A DNA stretch of 64,000 bases, taken from contig NC_133648.1 of the NCBI RefSeq assembly GCF_009905375.1, positions 307,908,565 to 307,972,564 on the forward strand, given 5' to 3'. Numbering within the stretch: position 1 is the first letter of the stretch; every line of letters starts with the position of its first letter. This DNA comes from Apium graveolens. Taxonomy: Eukaryota > Streptophyta > Magnoliopsida > Apiales > Apiaceae. Under the pieces are notes generated by a model, which saw only the letters and a program-made list of their open reading frames with translations, was not told the origin of the DNA and ran no database searches. Positions 33,697-45,500 of this stretch are shown here, in pieces. The position numbers were made by a program, and so were the translations under genes.

Positions 33697-34134
33697 ATCA
33701 CTATGAGAATTACTGTACTTATGACACAACAGACATGTAGAATCTCACATCGGGTCTGTCTAGCACCATGTACATGTACATCTGCCTGTGTCTTTGACTT
33801 TAGTATCACTATACCTATGATCAATGAGATTTGATCATCAGTCAACAAACACACTAGTCTTAATGCATTATTATTGTCCCTTAATGATAATACTCGACTA
33901 GGGACCTTTAGGAATATTGATACTATTCTCATAATCTCATTTCTAAGTCAAGTACTTAGAGATATAGAATTGCATATCATATTCCAAGGGCATTTATTAA
34001 TCTAATATTTATATTGCAGTAAATTAAGAATTAATAAATTATAAAGGGAATAATCGATAGAACATAAATATTAATAATCCAAATATCTTTAACTAAAACA
34101 TCATAGTGTTGTCTCTAGGGCACAAACACTAACA
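33697..34134 (-). repeat. Copia 5' LTR, 5' portion
   Basis: On the minus strand this starts TGTTAGTGTTTGTGCC at 34134, the LTR beginning. It joins 29804-29994 and 3019-3952 once the two nested insertions are removed. Confidence 0.82.
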
Positions 34135-34884
34135 CAATCACCACAAGCCAAATATCTCTCAAGAAAATTATAAATCTACCTTCTGCAAAACCATCACTCA
34201 AAATCAATTACAAGTCTGTTGGGAGGAAACCTAAAAAAGCCAAGCCTATAGAAAAAATAGAAGTCACTGAAAGGACCATCTGGAATTGTTAAGCAAAATG
34301 ACTTTCTACCTTTAAATTGGCGCATCTCAGATGAAGATTATTTTCAACAACTAGCTGAGGAAATAGTTGGAGTCTGGGTTGTAACTCTAAGAGAAGTGAG
34401 AATTTACTATGAAGATGGGTCCTTCACATTTCTAGGCTGCAGCTTAATGGATTCTCTCTCTCCCACAGAATTCAAGAGAGTGATAAGTTTATTAAAGGAT
34501 AAGGATACCGCTACAAGAGCATGGAGATCTGTTTTGGCTGAATGGTTGATTGTAAGAGAGGAAAGAAGAGCAAGGAATGAAGCTGAATATGAGGAGAGGA
34601 TAAGGAAGTATGAAGAGGAGATTGAAATGTACATTAAAAGATCAGAAGAACTCAAGGCAAAAGGAATGAGCAGAATCTCTAAGGATGGAAAGTTTTTAAA
34701 CATTAAAGCTGGAAAATTCTCAAGATTTAGGATTGATTTACTAGACAGTATTTATCCAAAGGAAGACAGACTCAAAATTTTAGAAGCTCTAAGTGGGACA
34801 CCTATTATAGAAGAACTTGAAATTCTTGATTACTTAAAGGATCTCATTAGAAAAGAAGCAGACGCAAAAATAGTCTTTACCTGA
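34135..34884 (+). pseudogene. C-terminal end of the extra ORF of an older Maximus element
   Basis: Homologous to about 27520-28248. SVGRKPKKAKPIEKIEVTER comes first, then a frame change near 34290, then an open frame from about 34300 to TGA at 34882. The open part includes KRSEELKAKGMSRISKDGKF, LEALSGTPIIEELEILDYLK and an ending ADAKIVFT matching VKTVFT in the other copy. It is cut on the left at 34135 by the minus-strand copia LTR, so the rest of this element lies left of the window. The good match of two old copies shows this C-terminus is a conserved part of the family. Confidence 0.82.
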
Positions 34885-35042
34885 TGCTTGTAATTATTTA
34901 AACTCTGTAAATCTCCTAATATATAAAAGTTATAATTATGTCACTTTTTTGTATTAATATAAGTTTCCATTATAACTTAGGGCTAGTCTTATTAACAGTC
35001 ATGAATTTGTGTTAAGCAATCTTCTCACAAATTTTGGGAGAT

Positions 35043-36439
35043 TGTTGTGCAAGACATGCATGTACTATAACAAGACTAATTAAAATTGACAACCCTAAGT
35101 AAGTTGTATTGTTATTTTAGTTTGAATCTTGTATTGTAACATTTAAAGTCTGTAAAAATGATCAAGGGCAGACTATAGTCTTTTTCTATAAACAGTATCA
35201 AGCCTATGAATTCTATCTGGAAGAAGATCAAGAAGATCAGGCCTCAGAAGAATTATGAAGAAGCTTGGGGTTAAATAAATCTGTTTTGAAAAAAATGTTC
35301 TAAGTCAAAATCTCTACAAGTCACAGATTTAGTGTTACAGAGAAGTCATTCGAGAACTCCAGAATGACTTATAGAGAAGTCAGGAAAGCTACTGGAGAAC
35401 TCGGAGATATCGACAAGCCAAACTGAAGACATGAAGATTGGAGATATCGACAAGTCATTTCTTCACCAGAGAACTCAGAGTTATCGACAAGTCAAATATC
35501 ACTAGAAAACTTTGAGTTATCGACAAGTCAAATATCATTAGAGAACTCTGAGATATCGATAAGTCAATTATCACTAGAGAACTCTGAGTTATCGACAAGT
35601 CAAATATCACCAGAGAATTCTGAGTTATCGACAAGCAATTAGTCACTAGAGAACTCAGAGATGTCTATAAGCCATAGTGAAGACATGAAGTGGAGAGAAC
35701 TCGACAAGCTAAATTCTCTTATAGAGAACTCAGAGACCTCTACAAGTCAAATCAACTATAGAGTAATGAGAGATCTCGATAAGCCAATATACTTATCGAG
35801 ATGTCAAGTTCTCTATATACCAAACTGGAGATCTAGAGGTAAAACTTAAAGTACAAAGTGCAAACCAGTTCAATATCCAAGATTAATGATCAACAATCAA
35901 TCCAACCAGTTGGATTGATAAGTCTACAAAAAGCAGCTTGAAGAGTGTGCAAGATCAAGAGTGAAGATTAACTAACAAAAGGAAAATCAATGTTAACACA
36001 GTATGCAAAGATATGCTAAGCCAGAAATGGATGGTATACTTTTCCTAAAATGGAATGATTAGTGACAGTTTACTAAAGTAAATAGCATCTCTTATTACAC
36101 ACTGTATAAACCAGTAGTTAACTATCATATAAACTTAACACTGGTCCTTTGTTAGAAGTAATAATTAGATCAGGAAATTCTTGTATTCTCTCAAGAAAGA
36201 AGCTAAGTTCTTTATCAACAAAGAGCCTAGAATTTTTTTAGCAAAACATTCTTAATTTTAATATAAAATTAAGTGAGTTTTGGAAGATCTGTGTTATTCA
36301 TTGTTGCATGTTTAATTTCAGTCTTAACACATTTTACTATAAGATTTGATTTACTTTGTTCACAACCATAAATATTTCAAGAAAAGCAGAAAAACATAAA
36401 AACACATTCACCCCCCGGTGTGTAATTCATTACCTAACA
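35043..36439 (+). repeat. 3' LTR of the older Maximus element
   Basis: TGTTGTGCAAGACATGC to CCTAACA (1397 bp), preceded by a PPT-like TTTTGGGAGAT. It is diverged from the 28410 LTR: the 22-bp minisatellite is absent and a different 36-bp tandem repeat is present. The expected right target duplication is ATATA (36440-36444), which falls in an AT repeat and cannot be verified. Confidence 0.88.
35440..35660 (+). repeat. 36-bp minisatellite in LTR
   Basis: The landmark TTATCG/ATATCG recurs at 35481, 35517, 35553, 35589 and 35625, a strict 36-bp period. Units are of the type GACAAGTCAAATATCACTAG followed by AGAACTCTGAGTTATC. Because 36 is a multiple of 3, it yields a repetitive open frame on the minus strand that is probably meaningless. 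Confidence 0.9.
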
Positions 36440-36460
36440 ATATATATATATATATATAAA
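36440..36460. repeat. (AT)n microsatellite
   Basis: A pure AT run next to the end of the old Maximus LTR, probably its insertion target. Confidence 0.9.
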
Positions 36461-37054
36461 TGAGATAGAAAAACTGGTCGGATAAAATCTAATAAACCAA
36501 GGAAATAAATGGAAATAATACATTTATACATCTTTTATATGTTGGACAAAACAAACAATATTATGCTTTGATTGCCATATATTGATACTTTCTGAAGATA
36601 TAGTCTATGATATTATCAAGTAAAACTCAATATGTATTATTCTAATACAGTATTGTTTACCAAAAATGAAGTTACAGTTCATACATTCCACCAGGCTTTT
36701 CATCTATAAATTACCTGTATTAATTGATATCAATGAGAAAACACATTTCCCCATCCTACACCTCGAAACATGATGCACATCCACATCCTACACCTCCAAA
36801 AACCTGTTGCAGAAGTGAAATTCTCTAATTAGAAAATCATGTACAAAATGACCATGCATCTAACCACAAAAGGTAGCACTCATATGGACAAAGGCATTAA
36901 ATCCTCCATCTTTAAGATTGTAAGAGTAAGATGAAGGTCGCGTAGACCTACATTCCTCAACAGAAAGGAGTTTAAACAGGATCAAACAATGTAAAACATC
37001 AAAGTGCTCAAAATAATACAATATTTCTTTTTCTAGTTTAAGGGATTGTCATAC
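36461..37054. other. Anonymous low-copy-looking sequence
   Basis: No LTR, ORF or RNA signal was recognised. There is a short repeat of CATCCTACACCTC at about 36753 and 36785. Confidence 0.4.
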
Positions 37055-37216
37055 CTAACATCACTGAGACTCGCAACAGCTCCAGGACTCAGAATGCCCG
37101 CAGTGTCAAGGACTCAAGGGGTAACATTCTCCGCAAGTGAATCAAGTGTCGGCTGCTTACTGTTACCTTGAAATGGTGTTACAGATAGTGCATGAAGAAA
37201 ATGAGGGAATTCAACT
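37055..37216 (-). pseudogene. Possible decayed exon of an unknown gene
   Basis: The minus strand gives a protein-like stretch including NSKQPTLDSLAENVTP, then a TGA, then VLDTAGILSPGAVASLSDV. It ends at GTTAG|GTATGA, a plausible splice donor at 37055/37054. I do not recognise the protein. It lies about 0.8 kb downstream of the L1 exon remnants in the same orientation but does not read as the missing part of L1. Confidence 0.3.
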
Positions 37217-37987
37217 ACTTAACTGGGTTGCATCAAACCTGACTCGAGTCCCTTCCAAATATGAATCGTGCCTCTAGTTTAGGATAGATCAGACCAGTAG
37301 ATATTATGCAACTGTAATCAGTAATCAAGTGCTTAAACTTTTTTTGTCACTCACATATAATATCTTTAGTATTTTAAAAATCAACTAAATCAAAATAATA
37401 TTAATATAATGAGAATAACCTGATTCAATTGAATAGTAACGTATAAGTCAGCTTATAAAATCTTACTCAATTAGTCATTCTTCACTTTTATCACAATCAA
37501 ACAAATCAAGATGAAGTACTGGTTTTTTCATAGCCTATCGAATACTCTTATTCTCTTAGTATTAATGGATCAAGGGTTCAAGCCACAAAGAAGACATGTG
37601 TGCTTGAGTTTTATATTGTTAAATTGATCATTTTGTAAAAAAAAACTATAAATTGTTCAATCTGAAATTATAAGCAGGAACGCTTCCAACCTATTATGAT
37701 AATGCTTCTCCGTAATTACAAAAGCTAAACTTGTGCCTCCAAATTAAAAGAATTTTACTTTTATGGTCAAAAGTATTCACAGAACATGATGACTTGAACT
37801 GTTGAATACATAGGTACTGCCCATATAGTAATCACAATATCATGATTTTTTAAGAGTGTATTATAATTGTCTTATACTCATGATTACCCTGATTTTCTAT
37901 GCAGATAGCTATAACAAATGAGAGCGAGAATTAAAGCTTCATGTGCATAAATAAAAAGTTAAATCAAAGGCTTAAAAAAGTAACTAC
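37217..37987. other. AT-rich sequence, nothing recognised
   Basis: The region was checked on the minus strand for the next L1 exon (the EKVDEAK...GADIVG segment); none was seen. Confidence 0.4.
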
Positions 37988-38239
37988 CTTGAGTTAGAAC
38001 GGCCACCTTAACAAGCTGTCCAGTTCCCTTCGAAAAATTTACCTATAACATATGGATAAAAAGTTATTAAAAATATTTATTTATAGCATTGATAGATTAT
38101 AAACTTCAGAAAATATTTTATAAATTGATGAAGCAGTTGAAAGTCGTACAGTTGCTCTCAGCTGTTGATCGTTATACTTTAGGTCAATGTTAAGCTGGAA
38201 ATAAGCTTCTGCAGTCTCAACAACTTTGTTTTTTCCATC
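37988..38239 (-). pseudogene. rpl1: Plastid ribosomal protein L1 gene fragment, two exons and an intron
   Basis: The minus strand from 38224 to 38150 encodes VVETAEAYFQLNIDLKYNDQ plus QLRAT. After an intron of about 107 bp (GTAC...ATAG, 38149-38043) the next exon at 38042-37988 encodes VNFSKGTGQLVKVAVLTQ and ends CTCAAG|GTAGTT. The phase-0 join gives a continuous match to chloroplast L1, whose plant sequence here runs EAHFRLNIDPKYNDQQLRAT and then VSLPKGTGQTV. Upstream, LKEMEKTK (about 38225-38239) matches the preceding L1 residues but in another frame, so a one-base indel is present. The 5' and 3' remainder of the gene was not found. The kept intron argues against a processed retrocopy. L1 normally binds 23S rRNA in the plastid 50S subunit. 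Confidence 0.8.
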
Positions 38240-40146
38240 TCCTTAAGAAAGGTAATCGTTGTTTTCATGGCATGTTATTTGAAATAATTTGATAGGATGT
38301 GGTATGAATTTAGAAGCATTGGATAATATATGATATCTAATCACAGGTAATTTAAGATATCTTTTCGATGTTACAAGGCTTTCCTTTTCTCAGGTAGTAA
38401 ACCTGATAAATCGGGTTTTAGTTTGGAGTGATAAATATACATATATATTTGGAGTACCAATATAATTCATTGCAGACTTTTAAGACATATTTAAATATGT
38501 TTTTCTACATAAACAACATGCCTTTGTCATTTGCCATAATCTGAGACTTCACAATTCAAAAACAATGAAAGTGTAATTGGTAATGGATCGGACAGGTAAA
38601 TACAATTGAAATTGCACTATGAGTATGAGTATTATACCTATATTTATGAAAAAATTATTTATTGTTGACACCCAAGTATTCACCTTGTCCAAAAAAAAGA
38701 GAACCATGATATTAACTTAATGAATTCAACTATTATCAACCTAATCATATCATTTCTTATGATAATTCTACATATACGTTGAAGATGTAATATTTTTTAA
38801 AAACAGGGTGATCTCTAGGTACATTGAACTGAAAGTAACTAACAATAATTTGTATGACAAACCTTGAAAGAAAATACTCATACTCATATATAGTCATATA
38901 TGTCAATATTAAATCTCGATATGCTTTAATCATATCCACTCATGAGTATGAGACTGGTATTTGTAAGAGTATTATACCTCGGAAGTCGGTTCCTTGGTCG
39001 GGACTGATGGAGCTGTACATTCCGTAAATCTAGGGGTTGTGACACCTTTTCATTATGGTTGAATATGGTTGAAGGTCCTAATGTCACACTTAAATGACCT
39101 ATAGAGAACCATGCTAAAATATTATAACTTGCTTATAAATCAACTTTTAATAAAAGAGATGTGAAAAAACTTATATGTTTTCATGGTTGAATAATCTTTA
39201 CGTTATAAAGATTAATATATAAATTAAAATTTTAACTAATACATTGAATTCACATTTTATTTTGATGATATCCATTGAGACTGATCAAGAACTAAAGTTC
39301 ATTAATCCACATGTCACATGACGTGTCTTTTGTTATGTGTAACGAGCATAAAAAAATTAATCAATGAACTAAGATAGGAAAAACACCAAAGTAATTGGGT
39401 GAGAACTTACATCAAACATATATAATACATATTTCAAAAAACACAAAATCCACTTATACAGTACTTGTTTACCTTTGATGTTCTTGAGAAATGTAATATC
39501 TTTTGCAACTATAATTTCCATAAACTTGATTGTCAAATAAAAATAAAACAATTGGAGGAACATCTATTTACAACACCTTTATTCTCTTTCTTTCACAATT
39601 GTTCATCCCCTTCATCTGAAACAATCCGATTCATAGTCAGCCAATGATTCAATTCATATAATTTAATAACATACAAAAATAAGAGAGAAAGACATAGTAT
39701 GATGGAGATAAATAAGAATCAGAAAATAAGATTTGTATTAGATTTCAAGTTCAAAATTCAATGAAGTTCAAATTGGATGTATTGTGTATCTATAATTGAA
39801 TTTCAGCCACACATTTCAAATTCAGTGTAAGAGATGAAAATTTGTGCATGTAACCACAACTTTATGTACGGAAAGATACATAAATCATGTATATATATAC
39901 GTATATAACATTTTACAGTACAAAATGTGTATAAGTCAGTAGTTTAGTAAATTCACAGTAAAAAATCCTTCAGAAAATATACTCTTAAGTAGATATCGAG
40001 GGATATGCAAAATTTGTATAGATTCAAATTGATTTGCCTGGTATTTGATCTTTTCCCGCAGATCATGATGATCCTCACTACCAGTTTTGTCTTTAGAAAA
40101 TAAACATTCTAGTTATTTTGAATCTATACATATAATAGCTTTGGCA
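38240..40146. other. AT-rich intergenic sequence with small repeats
   Basis: No gene was recognised. GAGTATGAGTATTATACCT at about 38623 partly recurs at 38946-38980, and an inverted copy AATACTCATACTCATA lies near 38873. This may be a degraded small transposon, but no clear terminal repeats with target duplication were seen. Confidence 0.35.
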
Positions 40147-40846
40147 CTACGTTTTCCCTCCCATAACACTTTTGAAAGTGACTGATGGCCTCCAGTTCAG
40201 CTTGTAAATAGGGTTGTCAGCAAAACAAGGTCCAGAGCAAAGATAGTTAATCGATTTATATTTAATAAAGATAAAACCACCTATGCCACCCTTTATATTT
40301 TTCCATGCGCCATCACAAAAAGCTACGAGATCAAATGCTACTAACAACATGTCGATAAACTCATCGCTCCTTTCTTGAACCGCGTTAAGAATGAAAGTTG
40401 GTGGATCACAAATCCATATATTAACAATTTTGTTAGAGATTAAATTCTCTTGCAAACACCAAAATCTAGTATCTTCCCTGGTGAAATTGAAGGTCATAAT
40501 TTATCCCTGAGATTTTTGTTGAAACACCATAGGTTCCTAGCCTTCCAAAGATGCCGAAGAGATATGACCACTACTATGTGCCATGCTGTTTATAAAGTAA
40601 TGTGTTTGACTAAACTGCAAAGTTTTGGATAAAAACTTATTTCTTGTGATTTGATTTATAAATTTAATTTCCCACCATGCAAACACCTTTCATCAAACCA
40701 ACTTTGCATGAAAACAATCCCAGAGAATATGCTACCAGCCCTTTTCACCCTACATGCATCTCTTATAAACTATGTTATTAATAAGAATCCTTCGAGCTAA
40801 AAACTTTTGTGAAGGCAGAATTTCATTATGTAATTTAAATAGGAAC
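40147..40846 (-). pseudogene. LINE-like remnant: zf-RVT and RNase H
   Basis: The minus strand from 40846 to about 40637 reads LHNEILPSQKFLARRILINN, then RCM*GEKGW*HILWDCFHAK, the zinc-binding reverse-transcriptase (zf-RVT) domain found at the end of plant LINE ORF2 and in domesticated derivatives, with two stops. From 40497 to 40147 it reads into an RVT_3-type RNase H: LVAFCDGAWKNIKGGIGGFI, then SGPCFADNPIY. Near 40197 a frame change would restore AELEAISHFQKCYG. The fragment is too decayed to function. The reverse transcriptase proper was not seen. Confidence 0.7.
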
Positions 40847-40852
40847 ACCTTG

Positions 40853-40973
40853 ATTCTATTCCAGTTTGAAATCACCTTTAAGCATACATTTAACGGTCTC
40901 GACCACATACATTTAACGGTCTCGACCACATCCCATCTTTGAGCATAATTCTATTCCAGTTTGAAATCACCTT
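40853..40973. repeat. Nested short direct repeats
   Basis: ATTCTATTCCAGTTTGAAAT (and the following CACCTT) occurs at 40853 and 40948. Between them ACATTTAACGGTCTCGACCA with CAT is tandem at 40886-40908 and 40909-40931. This looks like local replication slippage or repair synthesis inside the LINE-like remnant. Confidence 0.85.
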
Positions 40974-41254
40974 GCACACAGTATCTTCCTTAAACAGAGC
41001 TACCTTAAATAACCATTTAAATGACAAATTTAACGGTCTATTTCCCTACCACTTGTCTTTCTAGAAATTTATTCACATTCCATTTCCTAGAGACCATAAG
41101 AACTTATCCGAGCTAACTTAATTTTTTGTCTTCTCATTAGGAGCTAGTAACAGTTATTTATACCAAAAAGCTACAACAAAAACAACTAAAATAGTGAGCA
41201 TACAGAGAAGGATGAGAACATGAATATTCTAAATTGAGCCCACAACCATTTCCT

Positions 41255-42112
41255 GCTACATTGATATAACTTGGAATGACACATACAACAACAGATAAGA
41301 TCAAAAATGTGTAATTCAGTTCTTCCCTTTAAATTGGTCTTACATCAACAGAAAATGGATAAATACTACACCACAAGATAATAAATATGAATCCAAAATT
41401 GAGGAAATAAAAACCTAAATAAAAAAATCTGGTGAATTCCTTCTGTTTTCATAGTCTCTAGATTTAACTACCTACCAAAAATTTTGTTTCATAGTTATAC
41501 CAAAAGATTGTATTTACCACTTTAGTTAGATAATAAGAATATAAACAGTTTAAAATCAAGTATGTTCAATGTGAAGTAAATTAAAGTTGTTCAAAGGCAC
41601 CAAAATTATTTTAAATAGTAGAAAACATGAAAAAAAATCTATAGTAGTCAGCTCATATTATAATAAGAATAAGCAACTATAGGTAGAAGAAAAAATTCCA
41701 AACATGAGACATTAATATAGCTTCGATTGAGACATACAACAACAAATCGGTTCTTCCCTTTAAATTCGTCTTAAATTGAAAGAAAATGGATACATACTAC
41801 AACATGATATAGTAAATATGAGTCGGAGATTAAGAAAAAACAAACTTGATTGAACAAAAAGATTTCGGTGAATCCATTATTTCATCCCTGCCTCCAGATT
41901 TAACTGTCTATCAAATATTTTGTTAAATAGTTACCACTTCAGTTAGATAACTGGAACATAAATAGTTTAAAATCAAGTCTATTTAATTTGAATTATATTA
42001 AAATAGTTCAAAGGCGCCAAAGATATCCTAAAGAGTTGAGAAAGATGAATAGAATTTCTAACATATTGCCCATGTTATAATAAGCATCAACAACTATAAT
42101 TAGCAGAAAACT
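41255..42112. repeat. Diverged tandem duplication, ~450-bp units
   Basis: Unit 1 (about 41255-41704) and unit 2 (about 41705-42112) share many landmarks in order: ACATACAACAACA at 41281 and 41732, TTCTTCCCTTTAAATT, AGAAAATGGATA, AGTTTAAAATCAAGT, GTTCAAAGGC.CCAAA. They are diverged by substitutions and small indels, so the duplication is old. No coding signal was found. Confidence 0.75.
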
Positions 42113-42575
42113 TATTTAAAATGAGAAAATAGAGCATTTGACTCGTAGAATGGTCTTGTCTCTTAGTTTCACACTATCATCTACATGATTTATTGATACC
42201 CATTCATCGCACATGCAAAGATAATGTATGTCTTCAGTTATACCAATCGAATATGAGCGACAAAATTAACGCTCATTGAAGTGCACATAATGTCATTGAT
42301 GCACTTAAAAGCATTAGAAATTACCATTGTTTGTCTCTACAAATTCTCAAGCGAAGTAGCGAAAAGATAAACTTTTTAATTTTTGTATTAAATATAAATC
42401 TTAAACATAATATAGTGAAATGGCTTAAGAATAATGTTTTATAGAAGTAGTCACGTCATCACCTCGAGATCTTAGCTTCAAATTTGCTTTATGCAAGAAA
42501 CTTCAATTTATTATAGTGGTATATTCGGGAAAGAAGCTATGATGAATCTGGATATAAGTTTAATAAGGCAGTAAT
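42113..42575. other. Unassigned sequence before the gypsy element
   Basis: Nothing recognised. Its last five bases, GTAAT (42571-42575), would be the target duplication next to the LTR end. Confidence 0.4.
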
Positions 42576-45500
42576 TGTAACGCCCTCCAAACCCGGGTCA
42601 GAAGTTTGGAGCCCGCAACACACGCGCACCATATTTAGACCTATTATAGATATAATAATGTATATGAAATGACCCTACTTACCATAATCTTATTTATTAC
42701 ACAAACGTACCAAAACCCAGTTTATTTATCTTACAACTGAAGTTTAAACTTTATTACACACTATCAACATAACCAAGCCAAACATCATCCGCCAGTCTAT
42801 TCCATTTCAACTTGGATACCTAGCTCGCATACTTGGCTGGGGATCTTCGCTACCACCAGTTTCCTTTTTCACTGGAAAAGAATATAAATAGTTTTGCAAG
42901 AGTGAGCTAACTAGCTCAGCAAGTCACAAAGACAGTAACTGAGATTAACCATGACCAATTGAAATGATATAAGGAATCAAGTTTATTGATAAACAATGAT
43001 TAGAATTGGATATTGATTTTCATTTTAAAAACCAAAGTTAGGATGCTGATCAGTCACGCACTAACCCCGAGCAAGGCTCCCATCTTTGCCCTATATACTG
43101 GATCAAAGGCACACATTGGCCTATTATGACCACGAATCTGGTCCATATTTAAAAATAATCCAATTCTAGAATTACAAAATGATAAACAATGTAACTCATT
43201 AGTTGAATCATAAGCAACATTTATTTTGAAATATAGGATGGTCTGTAATTCCATGAAATAACCAGGAAATCATAAAGGTTGGGTTTTAATCAAGGAAAGA
43301 AACAGACAACAGAAGACCCAAGGGTTCAAGAGTGACAATAATTGGTCTTCTATTACACATGATATAAGGGTGGGTATGATAAGCAATTTCGTATCAGGAA
43401 TCAGTATGTGGTAGGTATGTATTTGTGGAGTAGTATCGTATAGGTGTGGTTTGTATATCTGAATTCAACAATCAACGGTTTATGGAGAAACAGGCTTATG
43501 GCTCGAGATCAATAAGAATCAAGGTTTAGGTTAAGTACTTCAAAGTACTTGCAATATGAAATAAGAACGGTTTGGAATAGTTGTAACATAATGAAGAGAG
43601 TTCACAATACTTGTAATATCATCAAGAAGAATAGGAATACTTGCCTTATCAATCCACTTTCACTTTACTAGCACTTGTCAACTAGTTCCCACTCACTGAC
43701 TACCTACTTTCCTTTTCTACGTCTTGCTTCCTCTGTTAAATATCACATGCACTTATCAATACTACGTCTCATCACATTCTATTCGTTACGAGCTTCTAAC
43801 TACCCTTCGTTTCACCCAAATCCGATGTACGGATCGAAAGTTATGAATAAAACCGTCAAACAATGTACATACAGTCATATTACACATCAATTGGATTACG
43901 TATAACACATAGACATAATATATTTAATCCAAATAATTTTTCAAAGAAGATTCGGGGTTAAAATGATTTTCCAAGTATTTAATATGAATTTTTGAACATT
44001 TGGAATTTAAACGGGACTCGAAATCATTCTATAATTAAATAATAGGGTTCGAACACCCGATTCTAACTTTAAAATGACTTTATAATAATTATCGAGCCTT
44101 GAAAATAATATTTTAATGCTCGAAAATATTTTTCGAAATTTTTAAATCAATTTTAAATAATTAAATCTAATTATTAAATTAATTAAAATTAATTAATAAT
44201 TAACTAAATTAATTAATCAATTAATTAAAAATTAATCGATTAATTAAAATAATTAAAAACTAATTAAAATTAATTAATAAAATAATTTCGATTTATTTTT
44301 GAATAAATAAATAATTAAAATAATTTTCTGAATTTAAAATAATTAAATACACATTTTTCTGATTTTTAAAATAATAAAAATATCATTTTAAAAATAAAGT
44401 AAACAGAAATCCTGTTTTTTTACGTTTTTAAAACAAAAGTAAGAAATTTGCAAATTTATGGAAACTTTGGTGGCTGGATTGTAAAAACAGATTTTGTAAC
44501 ACATTTCTGAGATTTTATGGATCAAAACCAGGTCAATCCCGGATTCAAGATCGACTCGAATGGGTCAACCAAGAACGGGAAGAACCCTGCCACCTGAGTA
44601 TTATCCGGCGAGTTCAATTCGGCTAAAATACTGGCGATTCCTGTCTGTTCTCGAGCCCAGTCAATTTCCCAGTATCCCAGAAACACAACCATCTCAATCA
44701 TGCTTGCAGATGGAGTCCTCTTTAATCTTTCCGGCGAAAACACCATTATCGCTGGTGAAGCTTCGAGCTTTTCCAGCGATAAATTTCCGGCATCCAACAG
44801 AGAAGTCAAACACATGAATCACTTCCTTTTGACACGATCTATCGACTGGTACAAGTTAATCATACCCAGAATCAACGAATCAAGAGTTCCCAAATTTGAT
44901 TAAGAACATTCAAAGTAATTAAAAACCCTAACTCAATTAATCCGAGAATCAAACCTTATTTTCTATATATTATTAAACTCCAAATTCAACATATAATATA
45001 CCAAAATGATCAGGAGAAAATTATCTACATGATTATGCCATCAAATCACACAAACAACATCAAGAACAAAAATTCCTATTTTAATTCATAAATAACTCGA
45101 AATAAAATAATTAAATCAGAAAAATACCTTAATTTCTGGGCAAAAACAGATGGTGGACTCAGGAAGAGGTTTTCGAGAGCTTCGTTTTGATATGTTACAC
45201 GCCCGAATCGGAGTTCGATAACGCCTTCGTTCGTACGTTTGATTTTCAAGAACGTATCGTTTTTAGGGTTTTTCTCTGTATTTCTTATTGTTTACTGATT
45301 AATTATGATTATTACGAATAAAATGAAATAATAAAAGGGCTATATATTTATGGAATATTGGTTCGTGTTGGATCGTTCTGGATCGTTAAATTAGTTACTT
45401 AGCCGCTAAGTAACTGCAAAAATGATCCGATTTAATACCCATATTGGATAATTATCCCAACCGGGTCTTTTATAAAATACTTTATACGAAAATAATGTAA

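Noticed and set aside
35455..35646. Repetitive 63-codon frame with a 12-residue period on the minus strand
   Set aside because: A by-product of the 36-bp minisatellite, which is a multiple of 3; opposite to the element's sense.
38600..38990. Possible MITE with GAGTATGAG inverted ends
   Set aside because: Inverted and direct copies are mixed, the ends do not define a clean unit and no target duplication was found.
44150..44350. AATT-rich run as a replication origin or matrix attachment site
   Set aside because: It is simple AT low complexity inside an LTR; nothing beyond base composition supports a function.
44522..44815. 97-codon frame in the Tekay-like LTR, sense to the element
   Set aside because: No recognisable domain and no second copy in the window to test conservation; kept only as a mention in the LTR entry.
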